From: Dipteronia dyeriana
Lineage: Eukaryota; Streptophyta; Magnoliopsida; Sapindales; Sapindaceae
DNA length: 64,000 nt
Direction of reading: 5' to 3'
NCBI GenBank assembly: GCA_032871835.1
Contig: CM065297.1
Span: 24,995,598 to 25,059,597, forward strand
The translations under genes and the position numbers were made by a program. Shown here piece after piece: positions 34,737-46,121 of this stretch (its first letter is position 1; every line of letters starts with the position of its first letter). A model generated the notes under the pieces. That model did not search any database and was not told the origin of the DNA. It saw only the letters and a list, made by a program, of their open reading frames with translations.

Positions 34737-36213
34737 TAAGTATTACTGGTAAGTTTAAAATACATGCCATATATATATATATATTGCTCTTTTTTTTGAC
34801 AGACTAATAGGTAATCAAAAGGCAATCTCATTATCAATGGGATATTGAATATTTTTTTTGAAGCATTACATTGTTTGGAAAATTTAAAAGACAAGCCATA
34901 ATTTTTTTTTCATAACTACTAAGTAGTTATTATTTGTAATAATTTTTAATAATTTTATTTTTTATAAATAAAGAATATATAGATATTTAAGAGGCAATCA
35001 CGTAATTAATGAAATAGTTAATAAATTATTTTAACAAATCTCATAATTGATTTTTATTTTTTAATATTTTTTTGAAAGTATTACTTTATTTGGTAACTTT
35101 AAAAGACATGCTATAATTTTTTTTTGCCAACAAGCCATAAGTTCACATTAATTTTTTTTAAGTATTGTTAATTATTTATCTATATAATATAAATTATAAT
35201 ATTTGATGAGTTATTAATTGTAATAATTTTTAATATTATATTTTTTTTCCTAAATAAAAAACTATTGGTAATCAAGAGTCAATCAAGTAATTAATGGAAT
35301 AGTAAAAAAATTCCCCTAACCAACCTCATAATAGATTTTTAATTTTTAATTTTATTTTTATTTTTAAAGCCTTACCTTTTAGTATTTGGTAATTTTAAAA
35401 GGGAAGCTATACTTTTTTTTTACAACAAGCCATAAATTTCGTATAGTTTAGTTTTTTTTCTTAAGTATTGTTAATTAGTCGTAATATTTCAAAAAAACAA
35501 TTATTGTTAATTAGTTATCTCTAAAATATATTTTATAATATTTGGCAAGTTATTAATTGTAATAATTTTTAATAGTATAATTTCTTTTGTAAATCAAAAA
35601 TCAAAAGGAAATCAAAAGGCATTCACATAATTAATAGAATAAATTCTCTTAACTAATTTCATAATTGATTTTAATTATTAAGTATTATTTTCTTTTTGAA
35701 ATAGTGTTAACATATTCCCTATTAAAAACACAAAAGTTTATTTTATACATTTTAGCTTTTAACTTTTTTTTTTTTACTTCTACGGCATCTGTTTGAAAAT
35801 GAAAAATAAAAATAAAATAATGTAATTTCACATCTTAATTTTTTTAAAAACAAATCTTTATTTTAAATCATATCAAAAAATTTCACTTCATTTTTTTTTT
35901 GAAGTTACAAAATTGTTTTTATTTTTTAAGAATGCTTTGCCTTCTGGAGATGTTCAAGGATTAAAAATAAATCTTTATTGGATATTCTTATTAGATCAAC
36001 TGTACAAAAAAAAATGTGATAGTATTAAGAAGGGTTGTTTGTTCCCTATGGGGCTCCATCCCCCACGGGCCCCTATGGGGTTTTGGGGGTAAATTTTTCA
36101 CCAAATGGATTTTGGAGGTGGGAGTGAGGGCAAACTTTGCCTCCTCCAAACATATTTTGGGAGAGGTGGTGGGAGTACCTCCTCCTAAACCCAAAACAAC
36201 ATTGGGTCCCAAA

Positions 36214-36218
<5 letters not shown>

Positions 36219-36272
<54 letters not shown>
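36219..36272. repeat. (AT)n microsatellite
   Basis: An uninterrupted TA dinucleotide run follows a G-rich block and an AATAATA stretch. Comparable runs occur at about 9315-9362, 30737-30782, 52782-52816 and 57880-57927. Confidence 0.9.
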
Positions 36273-36276
<4 letters not shown>

Positions 36277-36599
36277 TATAAATTATAATATTAAAGTATT
36301 AAAATTAACATGATTATTGACTACAATAGTCACGGACTCACTAGTCGGTGGTTAGGTTAGTATTACTAGTAAATCTAAACTTAAGAGTCAAGTCATTAAC
36401 CCTACCCTAGTAAATTTAAACGAGGGCACCGTCTCTAACTCAAGCCAAGAACCAATTGTATTATACAATTATTTTGTATTGATAAGAACAGATTGTATTT
36501 TGTAATAATTTTGTATTGTATTTTGGATTTTGTATTGTATTTTTATTATGTTTTTATTGTTTTTCGGATTAAAAATTTGAAATTTAGAATTGAAAAAGA

Positions 36600-36770
36600 A
36601 ATGAAATGGGGGAAATGGGTTTTGGGGGTAGGGGTGGGGGAACCTCCCACCAAAACGTCCCCCCCATTGCCCCCCCCCCCCCAAATGGATTTTGGGAGAG
36701 GTGGTGGGGGGAGGTTTGAGGAATGGGGGTGGGGGTTGGGGTGGGGGTACTCTCCCCCGCCCCATTGGGC
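36600..36770 (+). repeat. G-rich block with quadruplex-type G runs
   Basis: Runs of four to six G are separated by one to four bases at about 36608-36640 and 36700-36755. A C run of 14 lies between at about 36669-36682. Such spacing satisfies the usual four-G-run rule. The block is an extended relative of 36045-36200. Confidence 0.7.
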
Positions 36771-36803
36771 TTCTACGCTCATCCCTAGTATTAAGATAGT
36801 TAA

Positions 36804-36991
36804 ATTTGAATTTTTCTCTGGTAGACACACAACTGTGGGCATACTTATAGTATACTTATCGACCTTATCACTTTTTACCATGTAAGTATTATTTGACCAA
36901 ATTGAAATATTTTTTTTTAATAAAAAGTGATGAGGTGGATAAATGTTATAAGTATACCCATAGTTGCGTGCCTATCAGAGAAAAACTCAAA
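36804..36991. mobile_element. Foldback MITE, about 188 bp
   Basis: The left arm ATTTGAATTTTTCTCTGGTAG reads on to CACAACTGTGGGCATACTTATA. The right arm is its inverse, ending CTATCAGAGAAAAACTCAAAT. The arms are about 80 bp with around ten mismatches. Flanks are AT-rich and give no decisive target duplication. Confidence 0.75.
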
Positions 36992-38629
36992 TAAATCTAG
37001 AGCATGAATGGTAAAATAAAATATGTAGTTTCTCAACCCAGCTCATGAAGAGAGGTTTGAATATATGAGTAGTAGAAGATTTACACAAGAGAAAATCTGC
37101 TGCTAGCACCTTGTATCGGCATATCATCGCTCTATAACTGGAAGGGAACAATAAAGAAGAAGAAGAAAAATAATTGCTAAGAGAGAGAAAACGGTTAAAT
37201 TTAATAGAGGGAGATGGGTTAAATTCAATTCAAGAATTAATTAGAGAGCCAGAGGAGAGTGAATAAATCATCAAATCTAAACCCCTCCAATATCATTAGA
37301 TCCTAAGACTATAAAAGTATGTTAAAATTTATCTAAAAAATTGAGGCCATGGATCTTGTCTCATAATTTACATTATATTATTTGATAAGTTATTAATTAT
37401 AATATTTTTTAATATTTTTTTTTCTTGAATCAAGATATAATCACGTAATTAATAGTTTAGTGAATAAATTCTCTTAACCAATCTCAAAATTGATTTTTTT
37501 TTGAAGTATTACAATATTTGGTAAGTTTAAGAGAAAAAGGAAATTTTTTTTTCCAATAACCATAAATTATTAGTTTTTTTTGAAGTATTGTAAAATTTCA
37601 AAAAAAAATTTGTTAATTAGTTACCTATAATTATAATATTTGGTAAGTTATTTTATTTTAAGTTCAATAAGAGAATTTATTCATTATTTCATTTGTTTTG
37701 GGAATTTCTTTTAAGGGACATTTGTTATGGAATTGACTTTTCATTTTTATTCATTATCTCATTAATTAATTAAAAATAAAAAATCACAAGTTGACATTTC
37801 ATGTCCAATTTAGTAAAAAAATAAAATAAAAATGGACATTTGTTACCTTTTATATAATTTTTGTTGAGTTTGAACATCCCGATAATTTCTACCAAAAATA
37901 AAAGGTCAAAAACTCTTATTCTCTTTTGCTATGTTTTTTTCTTTGTTTGTTCATCATTCAATTCAAACACTCTAACACCAATGTTTATATGACATTTTAG
38001 GATCATTCAATTCAAACACTCTAACACCGATGTTTATATGACATCTTTGGGTTCCTCCTCTTTCGGTCACCATATGACCAAATCCTCACAGCCTATAAAA
38101 GCCACTAAGGTTCATTATCTACGATTTCACGTTTTTATATTTCAATTTTTTTTAAATGTTTATATTTTGTTGTGTTATATTTCATTGTATTATTTTTTAG
38201 TTCCTATTTAGGATTAATAGATCTACATGGTAGGTTCTAAATGTAAGTGAACATGTGATTTGGTTTGGGTATTTGAGTTATTTTATTTTTATTTTATTTT
38301 TTATATATTTGTATAGTTCATGTAATACAAATTGCAAGACATTATCACGCGTCTCTCTTTATACTATCTCATATTTGTTTTGTATTGAATTATATTCGTT
38401 TGACTTCATATTTAAAATTCCAGATTCAGGTCAGCCGTGGCAATCAAAAAAAGGGTTTCGGGTATTACTCATCGTAAAATAACTTTGGTATTTTTTTAAA
38501 ATTTATATAAAAGTATTTTTTTTCCGGTTTTAGTTAAAATTATAGTGTTGATGTATGTATTCAACAAGTGATATGTCATCCAATCTAAGATTAAGCAGTA
38601 ATGATACATGATCGCATAAAAAGAGGTAA
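36992..38629. other. Spacer with AT-rich modules and a 49-bp duplication
   Basis: The AT-rich module appears at about 37430 (inverted) and 37670 (direct). ATCATTCAATTCAAACACTC with following bases is duplicated at 37953 and 38002 (period 49). GA-rich text near 37150 has no product. Confidence 0.5.
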
Positions 38630-38637
38630 TAATAATG

Positions 38638-39521
38638 GAGAGAAAACCAAAAATAGCCATCAGAAATATTAAACTTTCGTTTATAACCACTTTTGTTTAT
38701 TCGTTAATAACCATTTTTTTTAATTCAGTATATGTTCATAAATTATAAAAATACCCATGGATTTGATTTTTTCTTTAAAACTGGAAGCAAACCTGAAATC
38801 ATGACTAAAATCTGGAACCAAACTTGAAATCACGACTAAAAATTTGAAACTTAAAATCTTGCCTAAAAACATGAAATCTTATTTAAATTGGAATGTTGAA
38901 ACTTGAAATCTGGACTGAATTGAAATGTTAAAACTGAAAATGTTGAGTTTCTAGGTTTTTCATTTTATCTTGATACTTGAAATCTTGACTAAATTGAAAT
39001 GTTAAAACTTGAAATGTTCTAGGTTTTTATATTTTTCGTTTTCTTCCTCGTTTTTCTACATATCACATCATCGGTGAAGGGGGAGCTCGACGGTGATGCT
39101 GGATGGTCGTGAAGCCCAGGCGACAGCACATCGGCACTCCGACAAGCCGGCGATATCGAGTGAGAGAGAAAGGGAGGTGAGGGAGAGAGAGAGAAAGAGA
39201 GGAGAGAGAGGCGCATGATAGAGAAAAAGAGGTTTGGTGTGAGAGAGAAGAGGCCGGTGACGATTCGCCAGCCTTGGCGATGGTGCCGGTGATGAATCAC
39301 CGTCACAACATCGATGGGGAGAGGGAGAGATCGGGGAGAGAAAAAGAGAAAAAGAGAAAACGAGAAAAAGAGAAAAAGAGAAAAAGAGTGTTTGAGGATG
39401 GTTTTCATATGAGGGTATTCAAGTAATTTTTTTTAAAAATGGTTATTAATGAATAAATTTTCGTTTGTGGTTAAAAACGAATTTTCCATATTATATGTGG
39501 TTAGTTTTAGTAATTTCTACC
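38638..39521. mobile_element. MULE-like non-autonomous element with GC-rich core
   Basis: The termini are long imperfect inverted repeats: CGTTTATAACCACTTTTG then TTCGTTAATAACCATTTTTT at the left, and CGTTTTTAACCACAAACG then TTCATTAATAACCATTTTTA at the right when inverted. TAATAATG flanks both sides (38630-38637 and 39522-39529), close to the 9 bp usual for Mutator-like elements. The core at about 39060-39340 is unusually GC-rich (GGGGGAGCTCGACGGTGATG, GAGGCCGGTGACGATTCGCC). It also has GAGA runs and could be captured host DNA. No convincing protein was found. Confidence 0.6.
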
Positions 39522-39529
39522 TAATAATG

Positions 39530-39723
39530 AACTTTTTTTTTTTTTGTAAAATAATTTTACATTTAAATCTGAAATTTTAATGTTTATTTTTGGTATCCAA
39601 ATTTGTACTTGCTACACTCACTTACCTGATTTGATCATGTTCAAAGCTCTATCTACTACTGTTTTTAGGTATTTATATAAATAAGATAGGTTTTAATACA
39701 CACAACTCTTATTTACTTACTTA

Positions 39724-39810
<87 letters not shown>

Positions 39811-40196
39811 GTGATAGATTTGTTTAATATGATTTCTTTACATTTTATTTCGTTAGAGACAAAGTATTGAATTAGAACATCAACTTAGAAAGTTTAAAGC
39901 AATTGTTTGGAATTATTTGAATTAGAAAAATTGTTAAGTTTATTTTGTATATTTCGAATGCAATTGTAGAAAATTACATTCGATTGATTTTTTTATAGAT
40001 TTTTTTCTTTCTATTATATGTTAATTCCAACTCTAATATTACACACAAAAATGAAAATAGAAGAATACAAACGAAAAAAATTTAAAAATATAAATTTGAT
40101 AACGATTATGTTATGTTATTAAATTTAGTTTTTAATTAAAGTATTTAGTCCTTATTAGTTAATTTGTGTTGGATTTTTTTGTAATAAAATATTTTA
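39530..40196. other. Spacer with a long (ATT)n microsatellite
   Basis: About 28 ATT units occupy roughly 39726-39811. The remainder is AT-rich and featureless. Confidence 0.8.
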
Positions 40197-42140
40197 GGGT
40201 TAATTGCACAAATCTCTCCTGAATTATACGCGAGACAACAATGTGCCTATTGAATTGTTTTTGGCAGTAAACCCCTTGAACTTTCATTTATTGACAGAAA
40301 CTGACAGAATAGTAATGAAACTTCAATTCTGTCCATTTTTTTGTCACATGCTTTTCACGTGGGTTCGTACCAAGGGGCAAATCTAGAATAACATCGCAGG
40401 TTTAATTGCACCAGTGTCCCCTGAATTATACGCAAGGTAGCAATGTGCCGCCTAGACATTCTTATTGGCAGTAAACCCCTTGAACTTTCATTTATTGATA
40501 GAAATTGATGGAATGGTAACAGAACTTCATTTCCGTTCTTTTTTTTTGCACGTGCTCTTCACGTGAGTTCGTACCCAAGGGAAAATCTTGAATAACATCT
40601 TAAGGTTAATTGCACCAATGCCCCATGAATTATACGCGAGGTAACAATGTGTCTCTGAACTTTTTTTTTCTTACAGTAAACCCCTTGAACTTCTATTCAT
40701 TGGCAGTAGTTGACGAAATAGTAACGGGATTTCATTTTCGCCCATTTTTTTTGTCACGTGCTCTTCGCGTGGGTTTGTGCCAAGAGACAAATATGGAATA
40801 ACATAAAAAAATTACTGTAATGTATTTCCCAATTTAAAATCCCATTTTCCAAACCTTCTTCTTCTTCTTCTTCGTATTTTGACAGTTGTCTTATATATAT
40901 ATATTTTTCTTAAAAAAAATTTAAATTTAAATGTGGAGATCCAATCTAGATCTTCACCTAATGAAAAAAAATGAAAAATAAACCCAGATCTGGTGGCCGC
41001 CCAAATCGAAATTACCAACATCATCTTCATCTTCATCATCACCAACTCAAACCCTAACCACCATCGTTGAAATTGAATTCAATACAAAACCCACAATTGT
41101 TTTATACAATCAAACACCCACTTCAACACACACTAGATCCAACATCAAACAAATCAACAAAAAAACCATTCATATAATTCCAAAAAATAATATTAATAAC
41201 TGAATTAAAAACAAATGGATCTTGACAGATCTTCCATTTATCTGCTACTTTTTCTTAGGATCCATCAGTGAATCACCTTTATCCATCGGTGAATCGTTGA
41301 GTTTTGGGTCTTCATGGGTCGAATCGTCGAATTTCTGGATTTTTGAAGAAATCGATGGTAAATCCTTCGATTTTTGATTTTTGAGTTGGGGTTGGATCTC
41401 TTTCTCTCGATCTTGATCTTATCACATAGGTTTGAGATGAGATTTCTAGCAGAGATTCATGAAAGAAGTGGTTGAGTTATGGAAAAATGAGATGGGTGGG
41501 ATGAGATTTCAAATTGGATTTTTGATTACGATTGATTATATCATTAAAGGTCTTTTCATTTTGCTTAAAACCCATGAGAGAGAGAGAGAAGTAGACATTG
41601 AGAGAGGGATGATTCAGGTAAGAAACAAGTGAAGAAGATGAAGTTTGTGGAGATGGAGATGGGTTTTCACAAATGAAAAGGAGATGAGATTTCAACATTT
41701 CACAAATGGAGAAGAAGATGGAATCTAGTTTGTTTGGATGATTGGATATGGATTTTTTTTTGTTTTTTGTGTGTGTGTTTTTAATATACTACTTTTTGTT
41801 AATATAATAATCTTTATAAATAAACATTCACAATTTTATTCCAATTTTTCCCTTACACATGCAAGGCATATGACGAGAAGGTTGACGAAAAGTGGGTCTC
41901 GTCTCCATTCGTCCATTATTATCACTTTTCTATAGTTCAAAGGGTTTACAGCAAAAAAAAAAAAAAGGTTCATACCTCGTGTGTAATTCAAAGGCATTGG
42001 TGTAATTAACCATTTATGTTATTCTAGATTTACCCCTTGGTATGAACCCACGTGACAAAAAATGGACGGAAATAAAGTTTTGTTACTATCTTGTTAACTT
42101 CTTTTAATAAATGAAAGTTCAAGGAGTTTACTGTAAAAAA
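40197..42140. mobile_element. Foldback-type element with tandem arms
   Basis: Three direct units of about 203 bp start with TTAATTGCAC at 40200, 40402 and 40606. Each carries TGAATTATACGC, then AGTAAACCCCTTGAACTT and GTCACRTGCTCTTCRCGTG. At 41934-42139 about one unit occurs inverted (AGTTCAAAGGGTTTACAGC ... GGTGTAATTAACC ... AAGTTCAAGGAGTTTACTG). The 1.1-kb interior (40806-41933) has gene-like text (CAGATCTGGTGGCCGCCC, TTCATCTTCATCATCACC) but no supported product. The layout suits a Mutator-like or Foldback element. A target duplication was not found. Confidence 0.65.
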
Positions 42141-42924
42141 AAAGTTAGGAATTTTTAAAAATGTCTCTTTATATGTTTGGAAGAACAAAAATGTCCCCAT
42201 TATGTTTTTGTTACAAAAGTGTCCAGTATTGAAACAATGTCCCCTATTGGACTAAATTACCCTTTCCACATAAATGGGGGCGTAATATCAAGAATACCCC
42301 TAAATATTTCTATTTTTTGAAATTACCTTTCCCTTCCCTTCCCTTTCATTCCCTTCCCTTCCCTTCCCTTCCCTGCTTTCCACGAGCCCAATTGAATTCC
42401 GTCACATTCATCTCCATCTTTCGCTTCTTCTCTTTTCTTCCCTATCTTCAGTTCTCCACATCTTCGTGGCATAAGTATTGGTCATATTCATTGAAAATTC
42501 TATATCAAGTATTTTCAACAGAGAAATTCCAAAAATAAGATAGAAACCCTAAAAACAGAGAGATAAAGTGAGATAAAGGTGATGAGGACGACGGGGGATG
42601 ATGGGTTTGTCTCTGTAGTCTTCAAAAGTTCGTGTTGAAGCATGATTTTGAGTAATGGCAGAGATAGATTGAATTGAAGGTAAAGATACCGTAGCTGCTA
42701 GTTGTGACTTGTAGATTGAAGGCAAGGCGATACTGATTGAGGAAGGAATGATTAGCTCAGTGTGAGGTTTCGAATTGTGAAATGAATCCATCGGCTGTAG
42801 GTGAGTGTTTCTTTAAATCTGTGCATCAGAACCTTCGAAATATGTTACAGATTTTTATTGATTTTTTCCATAGTTGAGAATGAGGTTATGATATTTTTGA
42901 TGATCATTATTCTTTGGTTATTAT
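42141..42924. other. Spacer with a CCCTT pentanucleotide repeat
   Basis: (CCCTT)n occupies about 42325-42375. The adjoining CTCCATCTTTCGCTTCTTC text resembles a leader, but no conserved reading frame follows. Confidence 0.6.
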
Positions 42925-43327
42925 TGAAGGGAAAAAACGGTTCAAAACGCAACGGAAGCGTGAGAAAATTTTATTAAAAAAATTAGGGTTTGCCTATAAA
43001 TATTTTTTTCCCTTTAAATAACAAGAACCTTAACCCTAGATTAATTGATGTATATAAAAAGTATCGTACATTATTTTTTCCTGACGATTGAACTAGCGTC
43101 GAATTGAATCCGTAAGATCTTCCTATCCAATCACGAAAGTGAACCACCTAGAAGTGTGAGCTCCCTTTCTTTAAATTGTATACCTGAGAATGGAAACAAA
43201 CAAAATCTTCTTCTTTGTTAGTCACAATAATCCTCCAAGAGAAAAAACCAAGAACGTCCGGTCACTTGTGAATTATCAATAAATTTGATCGAAACTCGCG
43301 TGAACCCTGATTCGATGTTGTACATAA

Positions 43328-43735
43328 AACCCTTTTGATGCAAAGGATACTAGTGTACTATCGAAAACTAAAGCGTTCCCTCTTTTCTCAATGCTTGGCC
43401 GAATTCTTCACACGATGAGTTGGATGAAGTTTTTTTTATAACAATATAAAGCAAATAAAAAACAACTTCTCACACCAAAAATTCATGCTTGGTCGAAATT
43501 TACAAGTATATATATATATAGGAGACCAAATTCTCAAACCCTTTTGGTGCAAAAGATACTAGTGTACTATCAAAAACAAAAACGTTCCCTCTTTTCTCTA
43601 TGCTTGGCCGAATTCTTCACACGATGAGTTGTACGGAGTTTTTTTTATAACAATAAAAAACAAATAAAAAACAACTTCTCACACCAAAAATTCATGCTTG
43701 GTCGAAATTTACAAGTATATATATATAGGAGACCA
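43328..43735. repeat. Tandem duplication of 209 bp inside the solo LTR
   Basis: Both copies run from AACCCTTTTGRTGCAAA through ATGCTTGGCCGAATTCTTCA to GGAGACCAAATTCT. They differ by a few substitutions. Confidence 0.9.
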
Positions 43736-43808
43736 AATTCTATCCTTAGATGAATTTACTTTGTGGTTAAGAATCCTATCCTTAGATGGATTTACTTGGT
43801 GGTTAAGA

Positions 43809-43879
43809 ATCCTTTTCCAAAAGGAATCCTTTTCCAAAAGGAATCCTTTTCCAAAAGGAATCCTTTTCCAAAAGGAATT
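43809..43879. repeat. 17-bp repeat, 4 copies, near-palindromic
   Basis: The unit AATCCTTTTCCAAAAGG is repeated perfectly. CCTTTT/AAAAGG makes each unit self-complementary apart from its centre. Confidence 0.9.
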
Positions 43880-45438
43880 CTTTCCTATACCAAGACTCCT
43901 AATCCAACTCAATAGTGTATTTGTAACCATATTAAAGACTTCCTAATTTGATTAGGATAATAATTCCTTTTATTTATCTACTTATCAAATATAGTCTTTA
44001 ATATTAATTATACTACCAACAATAGTTTAATATTAGGAGAGCATCTCCTAATAGAAAAAGATTTTGACTTTTAATTAAATAATTAATTAATCATCAAATT
44101 AATTAATTTCCATTTAATTAAATAATAAAATAAAAATAATATAATTAAGTTGTTCTAAATAGCGTTGCCGCCCAACACATATATATGGGCCATATATTAT
44201 TTTTCTTATTTTATTAAATCCATTGGACCTTAATAAAAAGTCCACGTGTAAACTAGACCTATTCTTACAAAAAGAAACAAGTTCACATGCCTTAATACAA
44301 TTCTAAATGGACCCCTAAATTGGTCCGGTAGTATATATCAAGTGATCCATGCAAGTTCGTGTGGATTGGGAATCTTGGCAGGCTATCTAAATTTAAGCTC
44401 CAATAGACACAACCCAATCACAATCAACACATGATTCACTTAGGTCCGATCTATTTAATTTTAGTTCATTCCACTAAAGAACTAAAATTGAACTCTTAAA
44501 TAAAGATAGAATAAGTTGATGTTACTCACTCATACCCTAGACAACCTTATTGGAGAAAGTGTATCCTCGTGAAGAATACCAGTAATCGCCAGGAGCTCAT
44601 AGACCGCTTATAGCTCTCCAAGTTATCATATTTACTCATATGACCACATTTTGAACTTTGATATTTTGACCTTTGATATTTTGACCTGTCCAGAAGCTAT
44701 ATTTCAATAGTCACTATTGAAAACCTAACGTTAATATTTAATATCCAAAACCTCAAAATATCCAAAACCTCAAAATATCCATATGATGGTATTCTACTCT
44801 CATTCAATAAATGGAGCCACGATGCCCATATCTATAAATGAAGCCCTCTATCGATTAACAAATGAATACCACCAAACTATCGAGGATAGACTATGCTATA
44901 TAATCGTACTCATTGATAGCTCAAATGATAACACTTGCAACCATAAGTCCATCATTTATCTCAGGATTGAGATAGACTCTCTGATTGTCTTCAAATGAAA
45001 ACTTTTATTCATTAACGGTTCTAGATAAAGTATTTTATTTTGATCCTATTCAATGCACCCAATGCACTAGATTTTTTTGCCCAAAGACACCATACTTTGA
45101 TGATTTTAGACTCATCATAACACATTTGATCCCACTCAAATGCTAGCAAAAGAATCTACAACTTTGACAAGATAAAGGCGCCCAACCTTTTATCTTAAGT
45201 TGTGAATGTTATTCAAGACTAACTAAAGAATTGTGTCTACCTTATACATATCTAGATGTATGAACAATTCTTCTTTTCTTATAGTCTTTTGACCTTATGA
45301 TTATTTACTTTTGACAATTATAATAATTAAACTATAAATGCTATAAGATTTGTTAAAATAGAAATCATTTTATTAATATGAAAAAATTGTCAAATACATT
45401 ATTATACTCTTGCTATCGAGCATAATCCTAACAATTAT

Positions 45439-46121
45439 GATTTCAAGCAACTAGAAAAAGAGGTTGTATCATTAAGAAAGTCAATTTATGAGAATGTTTA
45501 ATTTGTGCCAACTAACAAGGTTGGAAAGGGAAGAACGAATACTTTACAACCCAATATTGCCTGATTTCTAAGGACATAAATATTCCAACCACATTCAACA
45601 ACAGAACACATATGAAACATTGTTGTTGGTGTTGTCTTTTGTTGTCTTGGGTAGAGAAGATGAATGACACCTCCTATGTATTGGTTGATTATGATGAGTA
45701 TTTAGTTGGTTGTGATGATTGGTTGTGTGTCGAGTGTTTAATGAATGACATTATGGCTTATGGGGGTGTTGGTTTTTTTAGGTTTGACAACTCTATTCAA
45801 GGCTTGAAACCCTTGTGGTATGGCTTGAAATACATTTTGATTGCCTGAAATCCTTTTACAGGGCTGAAAATCAATATATAGGGCTTTAAATTTAATTGTC
45901 CATGGCCTTAAAATTCCATGACCCGGGCTTTAAAATCAATTGTTTTACTTACCAACTGGCTACAGGTTATAAATGGTTAGATTTAAAACCAATTGTTTCT
46001 ATTTATATGTTCTGAAATTTGTTCCAGAGATTTGAAAATGTCATTTTGTTATTCTTTTATTATTACATTTCTTCATTTGTATAACCTTTTTACTTCAAAG
46101 TATTTTCATAGTGTATATAAT
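45439..46121. other. Region upstream of the MULE transposase
   Basis: Immediately after the solo LTR one frame reads YDFKQLEKEVVSLRKSIYEN and stops, possibly a scrap of a coiled-coil coding region. From about 45780 to 45940 the words GGCTTGAAA, GGGCTGAAAATC and GGGCTTTAAA recur, the first of the AAGCCC/GGGCTT motifs that continue to about 60.6 kb. Confidence 0.5.

Larger units (their letters stand above)
34740..36803. other. AT-rich modules and G-rich blocks
   Basis: From 34800 to 35700 the inverted AT-rich module recurs about four times (ATCAAAAGGCAATC ... ATTAATGGAATAGT). At 36045-36200 and again at 36600-36770 lie related G-rich blocks sharing AAATGGATTTTGG and GAGGTGGTGG. Between them is a long (AT)n run at about 36219-36272. 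Open frames across the G-rich blocks exist on both strands and are compositional. Confidence 0.55.
42925..45433 (-). mobile_element. Solo LTR, about 2.5 kb, with 5-bp target duplication
   Basis: Read on the minus strand it starts TGTTAGGATTATGCTCGATA and ends CCGTTTTTTCCCTTCA, that is TG...CA. ATTAT flanks both sides (42920-42924 and 45434-45438). No internal retrotransposon sequence remains, so recombination between two LTRs likely removed the rest. It contains a 209-bp direct duplication (43328 and 43537) and four copies of a 17-bp unit at about 43809-43879. The TGTTAGG start suits Copia-type LTRs, but the superfamily is uncertain. Confidence 0.85.

Noticed and set aside
36469..36885. Proline/glycine-rich open frames on both strands
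   Set aside because: They are by-products of long G and C runs, low in complexity and mutually overlapping.
39019..39408. 129-codon minus-strand frame rich in Ser, Pro and Phe
   Set aside because: It is driven by GAGA and GAAAAA runs inside the MULE-like element; no similarity is recognised.
45612..45848. 78-codon plus-strand frame rich in Cys, Asp and Tyr upstream of the transposase
   Set aside because: No known motif or heptad, and its end runs into the GGGCTT-rich repeat text; I could not support it as a gene.
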